Shown here: positions 1-10,923 of the stretch, piece by piece | Layout of the letters: each line of letters begins with the position of its first letter | Numbering within the stretch: position 1 is the first letter of the stretch | DNA from: Suillus spraguei | Taxonomy: Eukaryota > Basidiomycota > Agaricomycetes > Boletales > Suillaceae | Assembly: GCA_016800925.1 (NCBI GenBank) | Contig: JABCPU010000766.1 | Location: 1-27,466, forward strand | DNA length: 27,466 bases | Direction of reading: 5' to 3' | Notes under the pieces: generated by a model | The model's input: only the letters and a program-made list of their open reading frames with translations | The model's database searches: none | What the model was told of the DNA's origin: nothing | Position numbers and translations under genes: made by a program

Positions 1-355
1 GTGATGGGATATAGTTAACTCCCGCAATCCTGTGTTTGGTTGCGGAGTTTCGCGCGGTCATTCGATGCAACACAGGCACAATGGGAAACCTCCGTTGAAG
101 GACGAACGCAAAGGGCAATAAACTTATGTAAAGCTTAAAACCAGTGTCCGCACAGATAGCTAGACTTAAAAAAGTGATACATTACTCTACATACGACTTG
201 CGTTATTTAAGAGCTACTAGTAATCAAGATCGTAGTCGTAAGCTACAATATAGTGACGAAAAAAAATGTATACAATGTGCGTGGTTGTAAAGATTGTGGT
301 AGGTAAGATCCAGTCTGATACTCCAGGTCCATGCAGAATTATGAAAAGACATTGC
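1..355. other. 3' flank of the Cys-rich gene, no gene seen
   Basis: This stretch lies downstream of the minus-strand Cys-rich gene that stops at 356. It is AT-leaning, with no long open frame and no motif I recognise. It probably holds the 3' untranslated region of that gene and intergenic DNA. Confidence 0.4.
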
Positions 356-2676
356 TTATTTACGGAAAGGGTTGCAAGATCCGCCCGTATTTGTAGGTGT
401 GATCCAATGCGATGGGTCAGGTTCCGGGGACTGCCTTACGGACGCAGCGTACGACTCGGCGGCGGTTAGCGGTTTAGAAGGCAGTAGCTGACGTTTCAAC
501 ACGTTTGGTTTCTTGGGTACCGAAGATCCAAGTGTCGTTCTCGATTTTCGAGAACTCAAAGGGTCCGATTTGACAGGCTGCCGAGGTTCGGGTCTGGAAC
601 GAACATTCCCTGTCGTTTGGGAATACAGGGAACCTGATAGCCTATTAACATCGGAGTAATCATATGATTCGCGATGGTTGTAGAGATGAAGCGAAGGAGA
701 TCGGCTAGATCCCGAGCGAGAGTGCTCATGTGCGCCCATAAGCGTCTCCATTTCCTTATGGTGCCGTGCCTCCTCCGCAGCGCGCAGTTTCCATAAAGCA
801 ATTTCCTCCGTCTCAGGCCGCGTGCTACGATTGTGCCGAAAAAGCCTCTCTCCAAAGCGGGCAAGTCGCCATCTCCAGTTTTGCTTGTGGAGGGCCTTAG
901 CAGACGCAAATGCTGCTGTCTCCTTTGCTCGCTGCTTGCGAGCTCGGCGCCGCCAGCAGTATAAAAAGGCCACAAAGATGAAAGCACATCCAAGCGCCAT
1001 GAGTAAAATCTCCCACCACTGCAATCGTTGGGTTGTGGTTGTAATAGGAGTCGATAGCCCTGAGGGAAGCGAGCCTGAACTGGTACCAGAAGGTAAGACT
1101 TGTACAAGTTCTGAAAGGCACGCCCCAAGACTTGGGATAACACTTGTACCGCTGGTGCAGTTAGCTGACGTGCAAGCACCCCCACGCAAAACTTGACTAG
1201 AACTTGAGCAAGCGAGGCAGTTATTCGGACCGGCGCCTGAACAGCTAGCACAGCTGGAATCGCAAGACTGGCATGTTGAGGACGTTGTGTCGAAATACTG
1301 GTTCTGACTGCAAGTAGCGAGACAGCGACCACTTGTAAGGACAGGGAGTGCTTTGTTGCAACTTGTGCACTGGTTAAAGGATGCACCTGAACATGTTGCA
1401 CAGTCTGGATGGCAGGAAACGCAGGACCCGGAAGAACTTAACGTGTTGGAGGGACAAGAACTGACGCACTGCCCGTTTGAAGCTAGCAAGTTGTTCGCGC
1501 ATGTCAAGCAGGTGGTAGCGCTTCCCGCACAGCTACTACAGGATGAAGAACAAGCTGAATACATGACGACATCAGTCTAATTTAGTAATCAATCGAATTG
1601 AGATAGTCCGTACCTGTACACGTCAAATTATCTTGAGGAGATAGGAAAGTACCAGATGGACAACCTGTCACACACTGCCCTTGTGACAAGACAAAACCAG
1701 GAAGACAGCCAGTACACTGAGCTTGATTGACGGTAGATGCCACATTGAAATTGGATATCTGGCAGGTCGTGCACTTCGGTCCACAAGCTGAGAATTACAT
1801 ATTGAGTACACGTCAATGCACAGTGGGATACACTTACTGTCGCACTCATGCTTGTCATTGTTGGCAATCATATTGGAGCCTGAGCAAACACCCCCAGAAC
1901 TGGTCGTCACGCATGACCCATTAAACTTGTACGTGCCGGATCCGCAAATGACACAATCGTTCGAATTTGGCCCGGTACAAGTCGTGCAAAGCGGCGAACA
2001 AATTGCGCAACTAGACCCAGCACCGTAACTTCCGGTAGGACAAGTCGTGCTATTTGACGTAGTTTGCGGAATGGCATCGCACATTGTGCGGTCGTTCCCG
2101 TCCTGAGTAAAGCCGGACGCGCAAGTAATGCAGTCCCCGGTGCCATCAGCACACTGTTGACAACCCAACTGACAAACTGAAATCAAAGATGAGATTGGTG
2201 AGACAGAAAAAGAATTATCGTAACTGACTTTCGCAGTTCCCGTTTGTAGCTAAAAAGAAACCGGCCGCACATGCAGCACATTGAGTTCCGTTTGACGCCG
2301 AGGTCCAACCACTAAGACAGGTACACTGTCCGTTAGCGCCACATCGCCATTGATACAATTGCAACTCGATGGCAGGTTTGACACTACTGGCACCAAGCAA
2401 CGTCCCGTGCCCGAGATTCCATCATCGCATGAAGTACACCCTGACGGACAGGCCTGACACTCCGGTCCGAAGAAACCAGACGAGCACACCTCGCAAGATG
2501 AACCGGTGAATCCGCTTGGACATTGACACGTCCCAGAAGAGGAGCAAATGCCATCTCCGGAACAAACCGGCGAACAGGATGACGATTGCAGGTTGAGCAA
2601 CGACAGGGACCCTGAGGCGCTCGCAGGGAGCTGGCTGACATCAGGAATAGAGTTCCACAAAATGACACGGCTGTTC
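356..2676 (-). CDS. Cys-rich furin/EGF-like type I membrane protein, 5' truncated
   Basis: The protein is a string of Cys-rich repeats with CxxC spacing (for example CSPVCSGDGICSSSGTCQC, CTSCDD, CQQCADGTGDC and CSSCAGSATTCLTC), as in furin-like/growth-factor-receptor and EGF-type domains. A single membrane helix follows in the last exon (WWEILLMALGCAFIFVAFLY), then a basic stop-transfer stretch (CWRRRARKQR) and a Ser/Arg-rich tail of about 190 residues. The expected topology is extracellular Cys-rich part, one helix and cytoplasmic tail. Exons on the minus strand are about 2676-2233, 2176-1838, 1787-1614 and 1554-356. Introns 1837-1788 and 1613-1555 have GT and AG ends and keep Cys spacing. 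No signal peptide exon is present because the 5' side joins amidase sequence at 2677/2676. The copy has a one-base loss near 2340 (GGCGATGTGG where the other copy reads GGCGAATGTGG), and the donor at 2232 reads GAAAGT instead of GTAAGT. The three downstream exons look intact. Ligand and role are unknown. Confidence 0.75.
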
Positions 2677-3829
2677 CTGACAGGTAATAGCCAAAGCGAA
2701 GCTTGGAAGGGAGCTCGACAGCGTGGTACGGCATGGGAACATTCTGGTGAGACGAGTCCTTTTTGGCCAAAGATAGTTTTGCAGAACAATTCAGTCCTGA
2801 ACAGACCTAGAAAATAGTCGAGAATGAGCCAAGTGATGCAGGTAGCGACTAACCGCGCTAATGACCCATGAGAAGATCGAATTGCTTCGAATCCAGGCCG
2901 GACGGCTGTAAGACAAAGCCAGTTAGCGTCTTAGTTGGAAGAATCGAGAACATCACCTTCCTTGTGTACCAATAGAACTAACACGTTCAGCCGTTGGCTT
3001 CAAAGAGTACACACCGCAATACGATGCTGGGATGCGCAAGCTTCCTCCGATATCAGAACCGATGCCCAAGGCGGATCCGTCCATGGCAAGCAAAGCTCCC
3101 TCTAGTGCCAGACGTTGTTATTTACTAAGATATTCACAAGCATATGACGAACCTCCACCAGAGCTGCCTCCGCATGTATACTTGTTGTTCCATGGGTTTG
3201 TCGTGCGACCCCAGAGAGGATTAGAGCATTCGAACGCGAGCATTGTCTGCGGTACATTGGTCTTCACGAAGATGATGGCACCAGCAGCTCTGAGTTGAGC
3301 AACGACCTACAAGTAATGATAGAGAGAATGGGTGAATGTGATAATAAGGACATGCGCAAGCGTCTTTTTTGCCTGGGTTGTTGGCCCATGCTGTGAACCC
3401 AATGGTCGCGTCGTATCCCTCGATCTGGTCTACAGCAAAGTTCAAAAACGTATCGGTCGCACATGGAGCGATGTACAATTATCTTTGACGCTGACTGGAA
3501 CACCATGAAAAGGTCCCCGCAGTATCTTTGTGCTCGCAAACTCTGCATCAAGCTCCTTTGCTTGCTTTCGGGCGTCCTCATATAGGACTGTGAAAGGTGT
3601 TAGGATGGAAATACCAGAAGAGAATTGGCGAATCTACTCCCCTTCTGTAAGACAGTTTACCTTGGCCTGAGCTATAGCAGAACGCGCAATGTATGCCTCA
3701 AGGACTTCGGAAGACGTCCATTCTCCTTTAGCTATCCTTTGCACAATTTCACTAGCTACAGAGGTCACATCACAGCACCCGCGGCTTGTGCAGTGCCATA
3801 CATCGATGTCGACATGTACGTCGCTGACG
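1977..3829 (-). repeat. Left arm of 1.85 kb inverted duplication
   Basis: Read on the minus strand, this segment matches 9801-11623 on the plus strand over its whole length, covering the amidase 5' half and part of the Cys-rich gene. The outer boundary is at the shared string CGTCAGCGACG. The inner boundary is at CACGACTTGT, after which this arm continues ACCGGGCC and the other continues TACTATG. The left arm is 1853 bases and the right 1823. Most differences are one- or two-base losses in the right arm. Confidence 0.93.
2677..3755 (-). pseudogene. FAAH-type amidase, 5' half (left copy), fused to Cys-rich gene
   Basis: Amidase-signature serine hydrolase, which would cleave fatty-acid or related amides. 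The minus strand gives, in order, SEIVQRIAKGEWTSSEVLEA, FHGVPVSVKDN (catalytic Lys), [52 protein letters not shown] (bridging Ser), [16 protein letters not shown] (nucleophile Ser), RPGFEAIRSSHGSLARSV and LPSKLRFGYYLS. Exons are about 3755-3642, 3587-3477, 3429-3349, 3306-3153, 3101-2961 and two shorter ones to 2677. The Ser-Ser-Lys triad is intact here. Lesions are a first donor reading GGGAGT instead of GT (3641), an extra G after the A run in FGQK that shifts frame (about 2757), and a two-base loss creating QD-stop near 2800. After GYYLS the sequence switches at an exon end into the Cys-rich gene, so the C-terminal half of the enzyme is absent. The intron after KKDA has a GC donor (GCATGT). 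No convincing start exon is seen upstream of 3755. Confidence 0.85.
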
Positions 3830-4034
3830 TATCCAAACGTTGAGTTTGGTGTATACATAAAATTGCACTGCAGTTATGAGCACAGTCAGTTACTGGAAGC
3901 ATGACGCGAGTTTTTCGCATTTGAGAGAGAAATGCAAAGGGTTGAATGGCATTGCTTTGATTGATGGTACGATAGGTGTTTGCTGCATGGCGGAGCTGGC
4001 GTGGATCCGGAGAAGGGATCATACCCAAGAATGA
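3830..4034. other. Spacer outside the left arm, no gene seen
   Basis: This is unique sequence between the outer end of the inverted duplication and the GGGACGG minisatellite. The missing 5' exon of the amidase could lie here on the minus strand, but I could not match any reading to the start of that family. Confidence 0.3.
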
Positions 4035-4255
4035 CAGCAGGGACGGTTTCCTTTTGCGAGCAGGGACAGTTTCCTTTTGCGAGCAGGGACGGTTGCCTTT
4101 CTGGAGAAGGGAAGCAGGGACGGTTTCCTTTCTGGAGCAGGGACGGCAGGGACGTGATGTAAAGAATTTTCATTTTTTTAAACAAATGGCGGATGGGAAA
4201 TAAGAAGCAGGGACGATTGCCTTTAAAGGCAGGAGCAGGGACGGGGACGGCTAGA
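4035..4255 (+). repeat. GCAGGGACGG-rich minisatellite
   Basis: Seven imperfect copies of a unit like AGCAGGGACGGTTTCCTTT, spaced about 20-35 bases apart, with a 60-base AT-rich interruption near 4155-4205. Variants include GGGACAG and GGGACGATTGCC, and the last copy ends GGGACGGGGACGG. A 14-base perfect palindrome, TGCCTTTAAAGGCA, sits at 4218-4231. The block directly precedes the transposase fragment, so it may be a mobile-element end, but no clear inverted partner was found beside it. Confidence 0.75.
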
Positions 4256-4339
4256 CCCCTGCAGCCGGAGTCCCCTCAGGATTGCGCGATGCTATAAATT
4301 GACTGGGAAGCCGTAGAAAGTCAGAGGGGTAAGAGTGGT

Positions 4340-4737
4340 AGAACTCGAATGATGGACTTGGAAGATATCGAGGTGCATCCATATTCAATCTCTTTCTGTG
4401 CAAATTCTGACATATAAAAGTACAGGCATGCTGTTTGTCCCGCAGCTGTGATATGTATCTAGATGAGCTCCGTGATGAGATTAGCAAGGCTCGCGGGAAA
4501 CACCCGTCATTGTCCACCATCTGGCGAACGCTTCATCGCACGGGATATTCAAGGAAGAAAGTTAGTGTCTTGATTCTCGTTGACAATGATGTTTGATTGA
4601 TGTGTGCAATAGATCACTCGAGAAGCAAGAGAGCGGAACCTTGATAAACGTGCTGAGTACATGTATCAGATTGGCCTCAAGTATAGACCCGACCAACTCA
4701 TTTTTGTCGACGAGAGCTCCGCCGACATCTGGTGTGG
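4340..4737 (+). pseudogene. Tc1/mariner-IS630 (DDE_3-like) transposase fragment
   Basis: The plus strand reads MMDLEDIE before 4372, then YLDELRDEISKARGKHPSLS and TIWRTLHRTGYSRKK (4447-4560), an intron of 52 bases (4561-4612, GT-AG), and ITREARERNLDKRAEYMYQI, GLKYRPDQLIFVDESSADIW. This is the winged-helix and linker region followed by the first catalytic Asp (FVDES) of the DDE superfamily transposases common in basidiomycetes. Homology stops right after that motif near 4737. The second and third acidic residues and the C-terminus are missing, as are the N-terminal DNA-binding helices. The element is a dead remnant, and I could not find its terminal inverted repeats. Confidence 0.72.
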
Positions 4738-4961
4738 AGCTGAATCCACCTGGCATTGTGGCTGCTGATGAAGTGCCAGGTTTTTTTTGGTGGAATGGGC
4801 CGTGGCCGTGGTTTAGTCTTTGAGACGACTTCCTGACTTGAAGGATCTTCCACCTGTGTACCACTGGGGAGCTGTGATTGCTTTTTCGGAGGACGGCCGT
4901 GTTTACGAGGCTCCTTGACCTTGCGCACTCGTGCAGGAGCCTTTGCCATCCTGCGAGACAA
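4720..4961 (-). CDS. Basic AT-hook-like reading frame, hypothetical
   Basis: A minus-strand ATG at 4961 opens a strongly basic frame starting MSRRMAKAPARVRKVKEP. It contains an AT-hook-like core (KHGRPPKKQ), a Ser/Gln linker and a second basic proline-rich stretch (KTKPRPRPIPPKK). AT-hooks bind the minor groove of AT-rich DNA and often sit at the N-terminus of chromatin or transposon proteins. After the second basic stretch (about 4780) the frame runs into sequence shared with the broken transposase region and loses character. It may be the first exon of a truncated gene. The composition makes it more than a chance frame, but no product can be assigned. Confidence 0.4.
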
Positions 4962-5079
4962 TGTAGCAGACCGGGAAAAGTGAGATTAGATGTGTGTGAA
5001 TTTGGTTTGTATACTAGTACTAGACACGAGACAAGTGTCCACTTCGCCAGATCGTTCCATTCGTTCTACAGTCGTCTGC

Positions 5080-5315
5080 GCCTCATTGTTCTTATCAAGT
5101 TTGTATCTTACCGCTTGTCATTATCTTGCTTCGTTACTGAAATAAAAATCAATCTTTGTAGACTGTTGGCTCTGAGAGCAGGTGACCACCAACTTCACCG
5201 AATCGCTTGGTTTTTTCGCTGGTCATCTGCGTTCGATTTTTCTGATCAGTTTTGTCGCTTGGACCATGTCAATAGCTTGCTTCATTGTTGAGATAAAAAT
5301 CGATCTTTGTAGGAC
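5080..5315 (+). repeat. Degenerate direct duplication, 150-base spacing
   Basis: About 70 bases ending AAATCAATCTTTGTAG (near 5161) recur in diverged form ending AAATCGATCTTTGTAG (near 5311). Upstream parts also match (TTATCAAGTTTGTATCTTAC against TGATCAGTTTTGTCGCTTGG, and TTGCTTCGTTACTGA against TTGCTTCATTGTTGA). It is an old tandem duplication. The rest of 4962-5559 is AT-rich with no gene I can support. Confidence 0.6.
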
Positions 5316-5559
5316 TACTTTTCGAAAACAAATGCACGCTTTTTTGGAAAATACCGCCGGCCTCTCTTATTATGCAAACTGCTGTAAGGACACATACTAC
5401 TAGTTACCGTACTAGCTCTAATTACTAATATATGTCCTGTTCACCCTTACTTGCCTTACATTTATAATGTGTCAGTATATAATTACCTCACCTTTTGCCA
5501 AGTTGTGATTCTGGACTATCATATAGTACTGTGAACCCCAGTATCATTCCTCCTATAAT

Positions 5560-5944
5560 ATGCCATTTGTCACAGTCGCCGCTTCACTCGTTGTCAACCC
5601 CTCCTTCAGCGCTGACTCTGACTCAGACACGTGGGTGTTCAACGGCTACTGTGGACCGAGTTCTTCGTCTGAGCAACTTGGTGTTGGCGACACCATCGTT
5701 GTTTATCAATACACCCTGCACATGAGTTCCATCCCCACCCCTTCCCCCATATTTACCGCTACCATTACGCACATTGTGGGGTGGGGTGGAGGCCATGTTA
5801 AGTTTGGTGTGCATACCGAGGCCACTGCTGGCATTCCGACTTACCAGGGCCCTTGCACCATTTGTCTTCCACTACGGATATGCCGTCTCTTTTGGTGGCA
5901 GCGACTCTGGGGATGGATATTTCCTTTCCCTCGCTTATCTGTGA
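5560..5944 (+). pseudogene. Unrecognised protein of about 128 residues with one frameshift
   Basis: The ATG at 5560 opens MPFVTVAASLVVNPSFSADS, then a Ser-rich section, GVGDTIVVYQYTLHMSS, and FTATITHIVGWGGGHVKFGV. At about 5850-5854 the frame stops making sense. Moving by one base after TYQGP gives APFVFHYGYAVSFGGSDSGD and GYFLSLAYL, ending at TGA 5942-5944. The second half shows the same Gly/aromatic beta-rich style as the first, so I read one gene of about 128 residues carrying a one-base loss in CCCTTGCACC. I do not recognise the family. There is no clear signal peptide or membrane helix, and nothing around it suggests a role. The start is the first ATG of the frame and has an A-poor context, so the true N-terminus could differ. 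Confidence 0.45.
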
Positions 5945-6411
5945 TCCTGCAGTCACAGTGATTCCATCACGTCAATTCATTTGTCAGTATCCATCTGCTT
6001 GCCTTGTATCACTCACCAGCCTATTGTGACTTACCCTTTCATTCATAGGTTTCAAGATGCGCTTCAGTCATGTGCATGAACCCCAGTGAAAACTGGACAT
6101 TCTGAAATCTGCTAAAACAGATGTAAATATACGCAAAGCTACTTTGCACCTTACATACCTGGTCTTATCTACGGTACATAATCGACGCGTTTCGCAAACA
6201 CAACATTCAGGCTATAGACTGCTTCCTCGTTCCACGCGTTGACTTTGTGTTTAGCAAATGAGAATTACAAGCAGCGCCCGGTCCATACTATGGCTACTAC
6301 TCGCACACGTCGTAATGCTCTGTACTCGTCACTAGCGCATGTAGTCCTTGTTGCACTATTGCTGCACCCACCATAATACATACTTTTATGTGGCAGAGTG
6401 GGATTTTTTCT
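5945..6411. other. Intergenic, no gene seen
   Basis: No open frame or repeat that I can support lies between the small unknown protein and the CDP-alcohol phosphotransferase start. It would include the promoter of the latter, but I saw no clear TATA box. Confidence 0.35.
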
Positions 6412-7060
6412 ATGGGTTACCTCTCACTGCCAGCACTCAAAAACCTCAAAAAGTATTCCTATAAAGGTGTAGATGAGTGGGTACTGTTCCATTGAGTGTT
6501 CTTTTGCTGTCATACTGAACTTTGAAAATAAGATCTTTGGTTTCGCGTTATCTCCTTACGCCATATTGGAATTGGTTCATCAAGCTCTTTCCACTCACCA
6601 TCGCCCCAAATACCGTATGTTATTACCACTTAGTTCTTGGCGTCAGTCAAACTTGTTCAGATAACCTTGCTTGGCCTGTGTATTGTCGCTTTCAATGTCA
6701 TCACCTATATTACGAACTTTATTTGACGGAGAAAGATGGAGCAGTCGGGCCTCCTCAGTGGATCTACTTCACGTGCGCGCATTCTATTGTTTGTGTCAAG
6801 CTTGTGTCACGCTGACCCTCGAAACTTAGATGGGCGATTGGGTTGTTCATGTACAAAGTCTAGACGCAGTGGACGGGTGAGTAGATACCTTACCACCGGT
6901 CTATATCCATGCTTATCCAAGTGCAGCAAGCAGGCACGGAGAACGGGAATGGCTGGTCCTTTGGGAGAAATGTTGAATCATGGTCTGCATGCGCGTTTCC
7001 TGACGCGCATATATATCTAACCTTTTTTCATGGGTTGCGACGCGCTTAACACTACAGTAT
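6412..7060 (+). pseudogene. CDP-alcohol phosphotransferase (choline/ethanolamine type), 5' half
   Basis: The intact family transfers phosphocholine or phosphoethanolamine from its CDP form to diacylglycerol in the ER membrane. Exon 1 (6412-6476) reads MGYLSLPALKNLKKYSYKGV. It splices in phase to 6533-6614 (ESLVSRYLLTPYWNWFIKLF, PLTIAPNT), then 6661-6772 (ITLLGLCIVAFNVITYIT, later YLTEKDGAVGPPQWIYFT), 6830-6876 (WAIGLF, SLDAVDG) and 6927 onward (KQARRTGMAGPLGEM). The signature DGxxARx8Gx3Dx3D is visible, but its third Asp is Asn (AAT at 6976-6978). The next piece, GCDALNTT, starts at 7034 after an intron whose 3' end reads CATGG instead of AG. Frame breaks occur near 6715 and at 6851-6856, where one base is missing before AAAGTCTAGAC. 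The C-terminal membrane half is absent because the sequence passes into HisRS by about 7110. Choline versus ethanolamine preference cannot be told. Confidence 0.82.
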
Positions 7061-7109
7061 GCTGCCTTTACTTCAAGTCGTGATTCTGGCCTCATCCTAT
7101 GTACTTTTC

Positions 7110-8347
7110 CAGCTTGAGGTCGTTCTTGCGGTCCACAGGACAAGATTCGATCAATATCCTCTGCTGTAGACAAGTTGGACAAGGTTGGTCGATAGAGATG
7201 CATTTTCGATGCTGGTTCTAATTGCGTGCAGCTTCCCTGGCTAGAAGTAAAGAAAGAAATGACGGAAGAGAAAGGCCTTTCTCCAGATGTCGCTGATAAG
7301 ATTGGAGAGTATGTCAAGCACAAAGGTAGGCAGCCTTGATTTTATGCAAAGCCAAGTATCTCATCTCATTTGTTATACAGGTATCCATCGCTACTCGATC
7401 TTTTGAAAGCGGATGCCACTCTCATGGCAAACCCGAGCGCGAAGCAGGGCATTTCAGACATGGATATTCTCTTTACTCTCCTATGAGCATATAAAGTGCT
7501 CGACAAAGTAAGCTCGCTTTCCGTGAATTAGAACATGATATATATTAATGTATGCATAGATCTCGTTCGATATGTCTCTCGCCCGTGGTCTAGACTATTA
7601 TACAGGCATCATCTATGAAGCGATCGTCGAAGCATCAGCACCACCAGCTCTTTCCGCAAATGCAACAGAGTCCCCAGCCCCAGCCCCCCCAAAACCGAAA
7701 CCCTCGAAAAAAGCCAAAGCTGATGATAACGAAGAGGATGGAGTGGATGAATCGCAGGTTGGTGTCGGGTCCATTGCTGCTGGTGGCCGGTACGATAACC
7801 TGGTTGGTATGTTCACTGCCGCTGCCGCTGCTGAAGGGAAGAAGGCACCAGGGCTCCCGTGTATTGGGGTCAGTATTGGTCTTGACCGTATCTTTGCAAT
7901 TGTGTGGCCAAAGTGGGTCGAGAAGAGGATGCGGAGTAAAGAGACCATGGTATACGTGTTGGCTGCTGGTGATGGCTTGTTGGAAGAGCGGATTGCACTC
8001 GTGCAGGAACTCAGGGAAGCAGGCATAAAGGTTAGTCAAATTGTCGTTTTCCAATTCATGTATTAACTCTTTTTTTTTTTCAGACTGACTTCCTCGCAAA
8101 GAGGAAACTGAAGCTCACTGCGCAGTTCATGGCTGGTGAAAAGGATGAAGTTCCTTTTGCTGTGATTTTGGGCGGTGATGAGCTCAAGGAAGGTTTGGTG
8201 ACTGTTAAAGAGCAAAAGTGGGAATTCGTAGATGGGAAGAAGACAAAAGTTCAGTCGGCAGATCAAGGTATGAAGGTGCGGCGGGACGAACTGATTAGTT
8301 GGATCAAGCAAACACCTACATATCAAGGCTGGTCGAGCGGTCGACTT

Positions 8348-8353
<6 letters not shown>
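7110..8353 (+). pseudogene. HTS1: Histidyl-tRNA synthetase, 3' half
   Basis: Class II aminoacyl-tRNA synthetase that charges tRNA-His. Exons are about 7110-7183 (DKIRSISSAVDKLDK), 7232-7325 (LPWLEVKKEMTEEKGLSPDV), 7381-7507 (SLLDLLKADATLMANPSAKQ), 7560-8030 and 8084-8353, all with GT-AG introns. The fourth exon holds the HisA motif [10 protein letters not shown], a charged Ala/Pro/Lys insert, AAGGRYDNL and class II motif 3 ([12 protein letters not shown]). The anticodon-binding domain follows ([20 protein letters not shown] and, in the last exon, TDFLAKRKLKLTAQFMAG) up to TAG 8351-8353. The WHEP/N-terminal region and class II motifs 1 and 2 are missing, so the copy cannot aminoacylate. An in-frame TGA at 7484-7486 breaks FTLL-AYKVLDK, and the join at 7325/7381 is one base out of frame. 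The 7560-8353 part is clean, so a short protein from ATG 7572 could be predicted here. Confidence 0.88.
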
Positions 8354-9822
<1,469 letters not shown>

Positions 9823-9866
9823 TCGATGTATGGCTGCACAAGCCGGGTGCGTGATGTGATCTGTAG

Positions 9867-10923
9867 CTAGTGAAATGTGCAAGGATAGCTAAAGAGAATG
9901 GACGTCTCGAAGTCTTGAGGCATACATTGCGCTTCTGTATGCTCAGGCCAGGTAACTGTCTTACAGAAGGGAGTAGATTCCAATTCTCTTCTGGTATTTC
10001 CATCCTAACACCTTTCACAGTCCTATATGAGGACGCCTGAAAGCAAGCAAAGGAGCTTGATGCAGAGTTTGCGAGCACAAAGACACTGCGGGGACCTTTT
10101 CATGGTGTTCCAGTCAGCGTCAAAGATAATTGTACATCGCTCCATGTGCGACCGATACGTTTTTGAACTTTGCTGTAGACCAGATCGAGGGATACGACGC
10201 GACCATTGGGTTCACAGCATGGGCCAACAACCCAGGCAAAAAAGACGCTTGCGCATGTCCTTATTATCACATTCACCCATTCTCTCTATCATTACTTGTA
10301 GGTCGTTGCTCAACTCAGAGCTGCTGGTGCCATCATCTTCGTGAAGACCAATGTACCGCAGACAATGCTCGCGTTCGAATGCTCTAATCCTCTCTGGGGT
10401 CGCACGACAAACCCATGGAACAACAAGTATCATGCGGAGGCAGCTCTGGTGGAGGTTCGTCATATGCTTGTGAATATCTTAGTAAATAACAACGTCTGGC
10501 ACTAAGGGAGCTTTGCTTGCCATGGACGGATCCGCCTTGGCATCGGTTCTGAATCGGAGGAAGCTTGCGCATCCCAGCATCGTATTGCGGTGTGTACTCT
10601 TTGAAGCCAAGGCTGAACGTGTTAGTTTTATTGTACACAGGAAGTGATGTTCTGATTCTTCCAATAAGACGATAACTGGCTTTGTCTTACAGCCGTCCGG
10701 CCTGGATTCGAAGTAATTCGATCTTCTCATGGGTCATTAGCGCGGTTAGTCGCTACCTGCATCACTTGGCTCATTCTTGACTATTTTCTAGGTCTGTTCA
10801 GGACTGTGAATTGTTCTGCAAAACTATCTTTGGCCAAAAAGGACTCGTCTCACCAGAATGTTTCCATGCCGTACCACGCTGTCGAGCTCCCTTCCAAGCT
10901 TCGCTTTGGCTATTACCTGTCAG
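9867..10923 (+). pseudogene. FAAH-type amidase, 5' half (right copy)
   Basis: Same exons as the left copy: first exon from CTAGTGAAAT at 9867, FHGVPVSVKDN near 10100-10130, GYDATIGFTAWANNP near 10190, AFECSNPLWGRTTNPWNN near 10375-10425, and LPSKLRFGYYLS ending at 10923. Shared defects are the first donor (GGGAGT) and the extra G after FGQK. Private defects are TGA in place of CGA (Arg) near 10034, a one-base loss in TATCATGCGG just before the GGSSGG box, loss of a G at the following acceptor (CTAAGGG against CTAGAGGG), and one-base losses on either side of the GIGSDIGG nucleophile box. The QDCELF codons that are broken in the left arm are intact here. No single copy is therefore free of lesions. 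Confidence 0.85.

Noticed and set aside
266..1196. Plus-strand open frames opposite the Cys-rich gene
   Set aside because: They are antisense shadows of the Cys/Ser-rich coding exon and carry no family features.
2250..2789. A 179-residue minus-strand frame reading from amidase into the Cys-rich gene
   Set aside because: Its first part is amidase DNA in the wrong frame after the extra G. It is a read-through of the junction, not a real fusion protein start.
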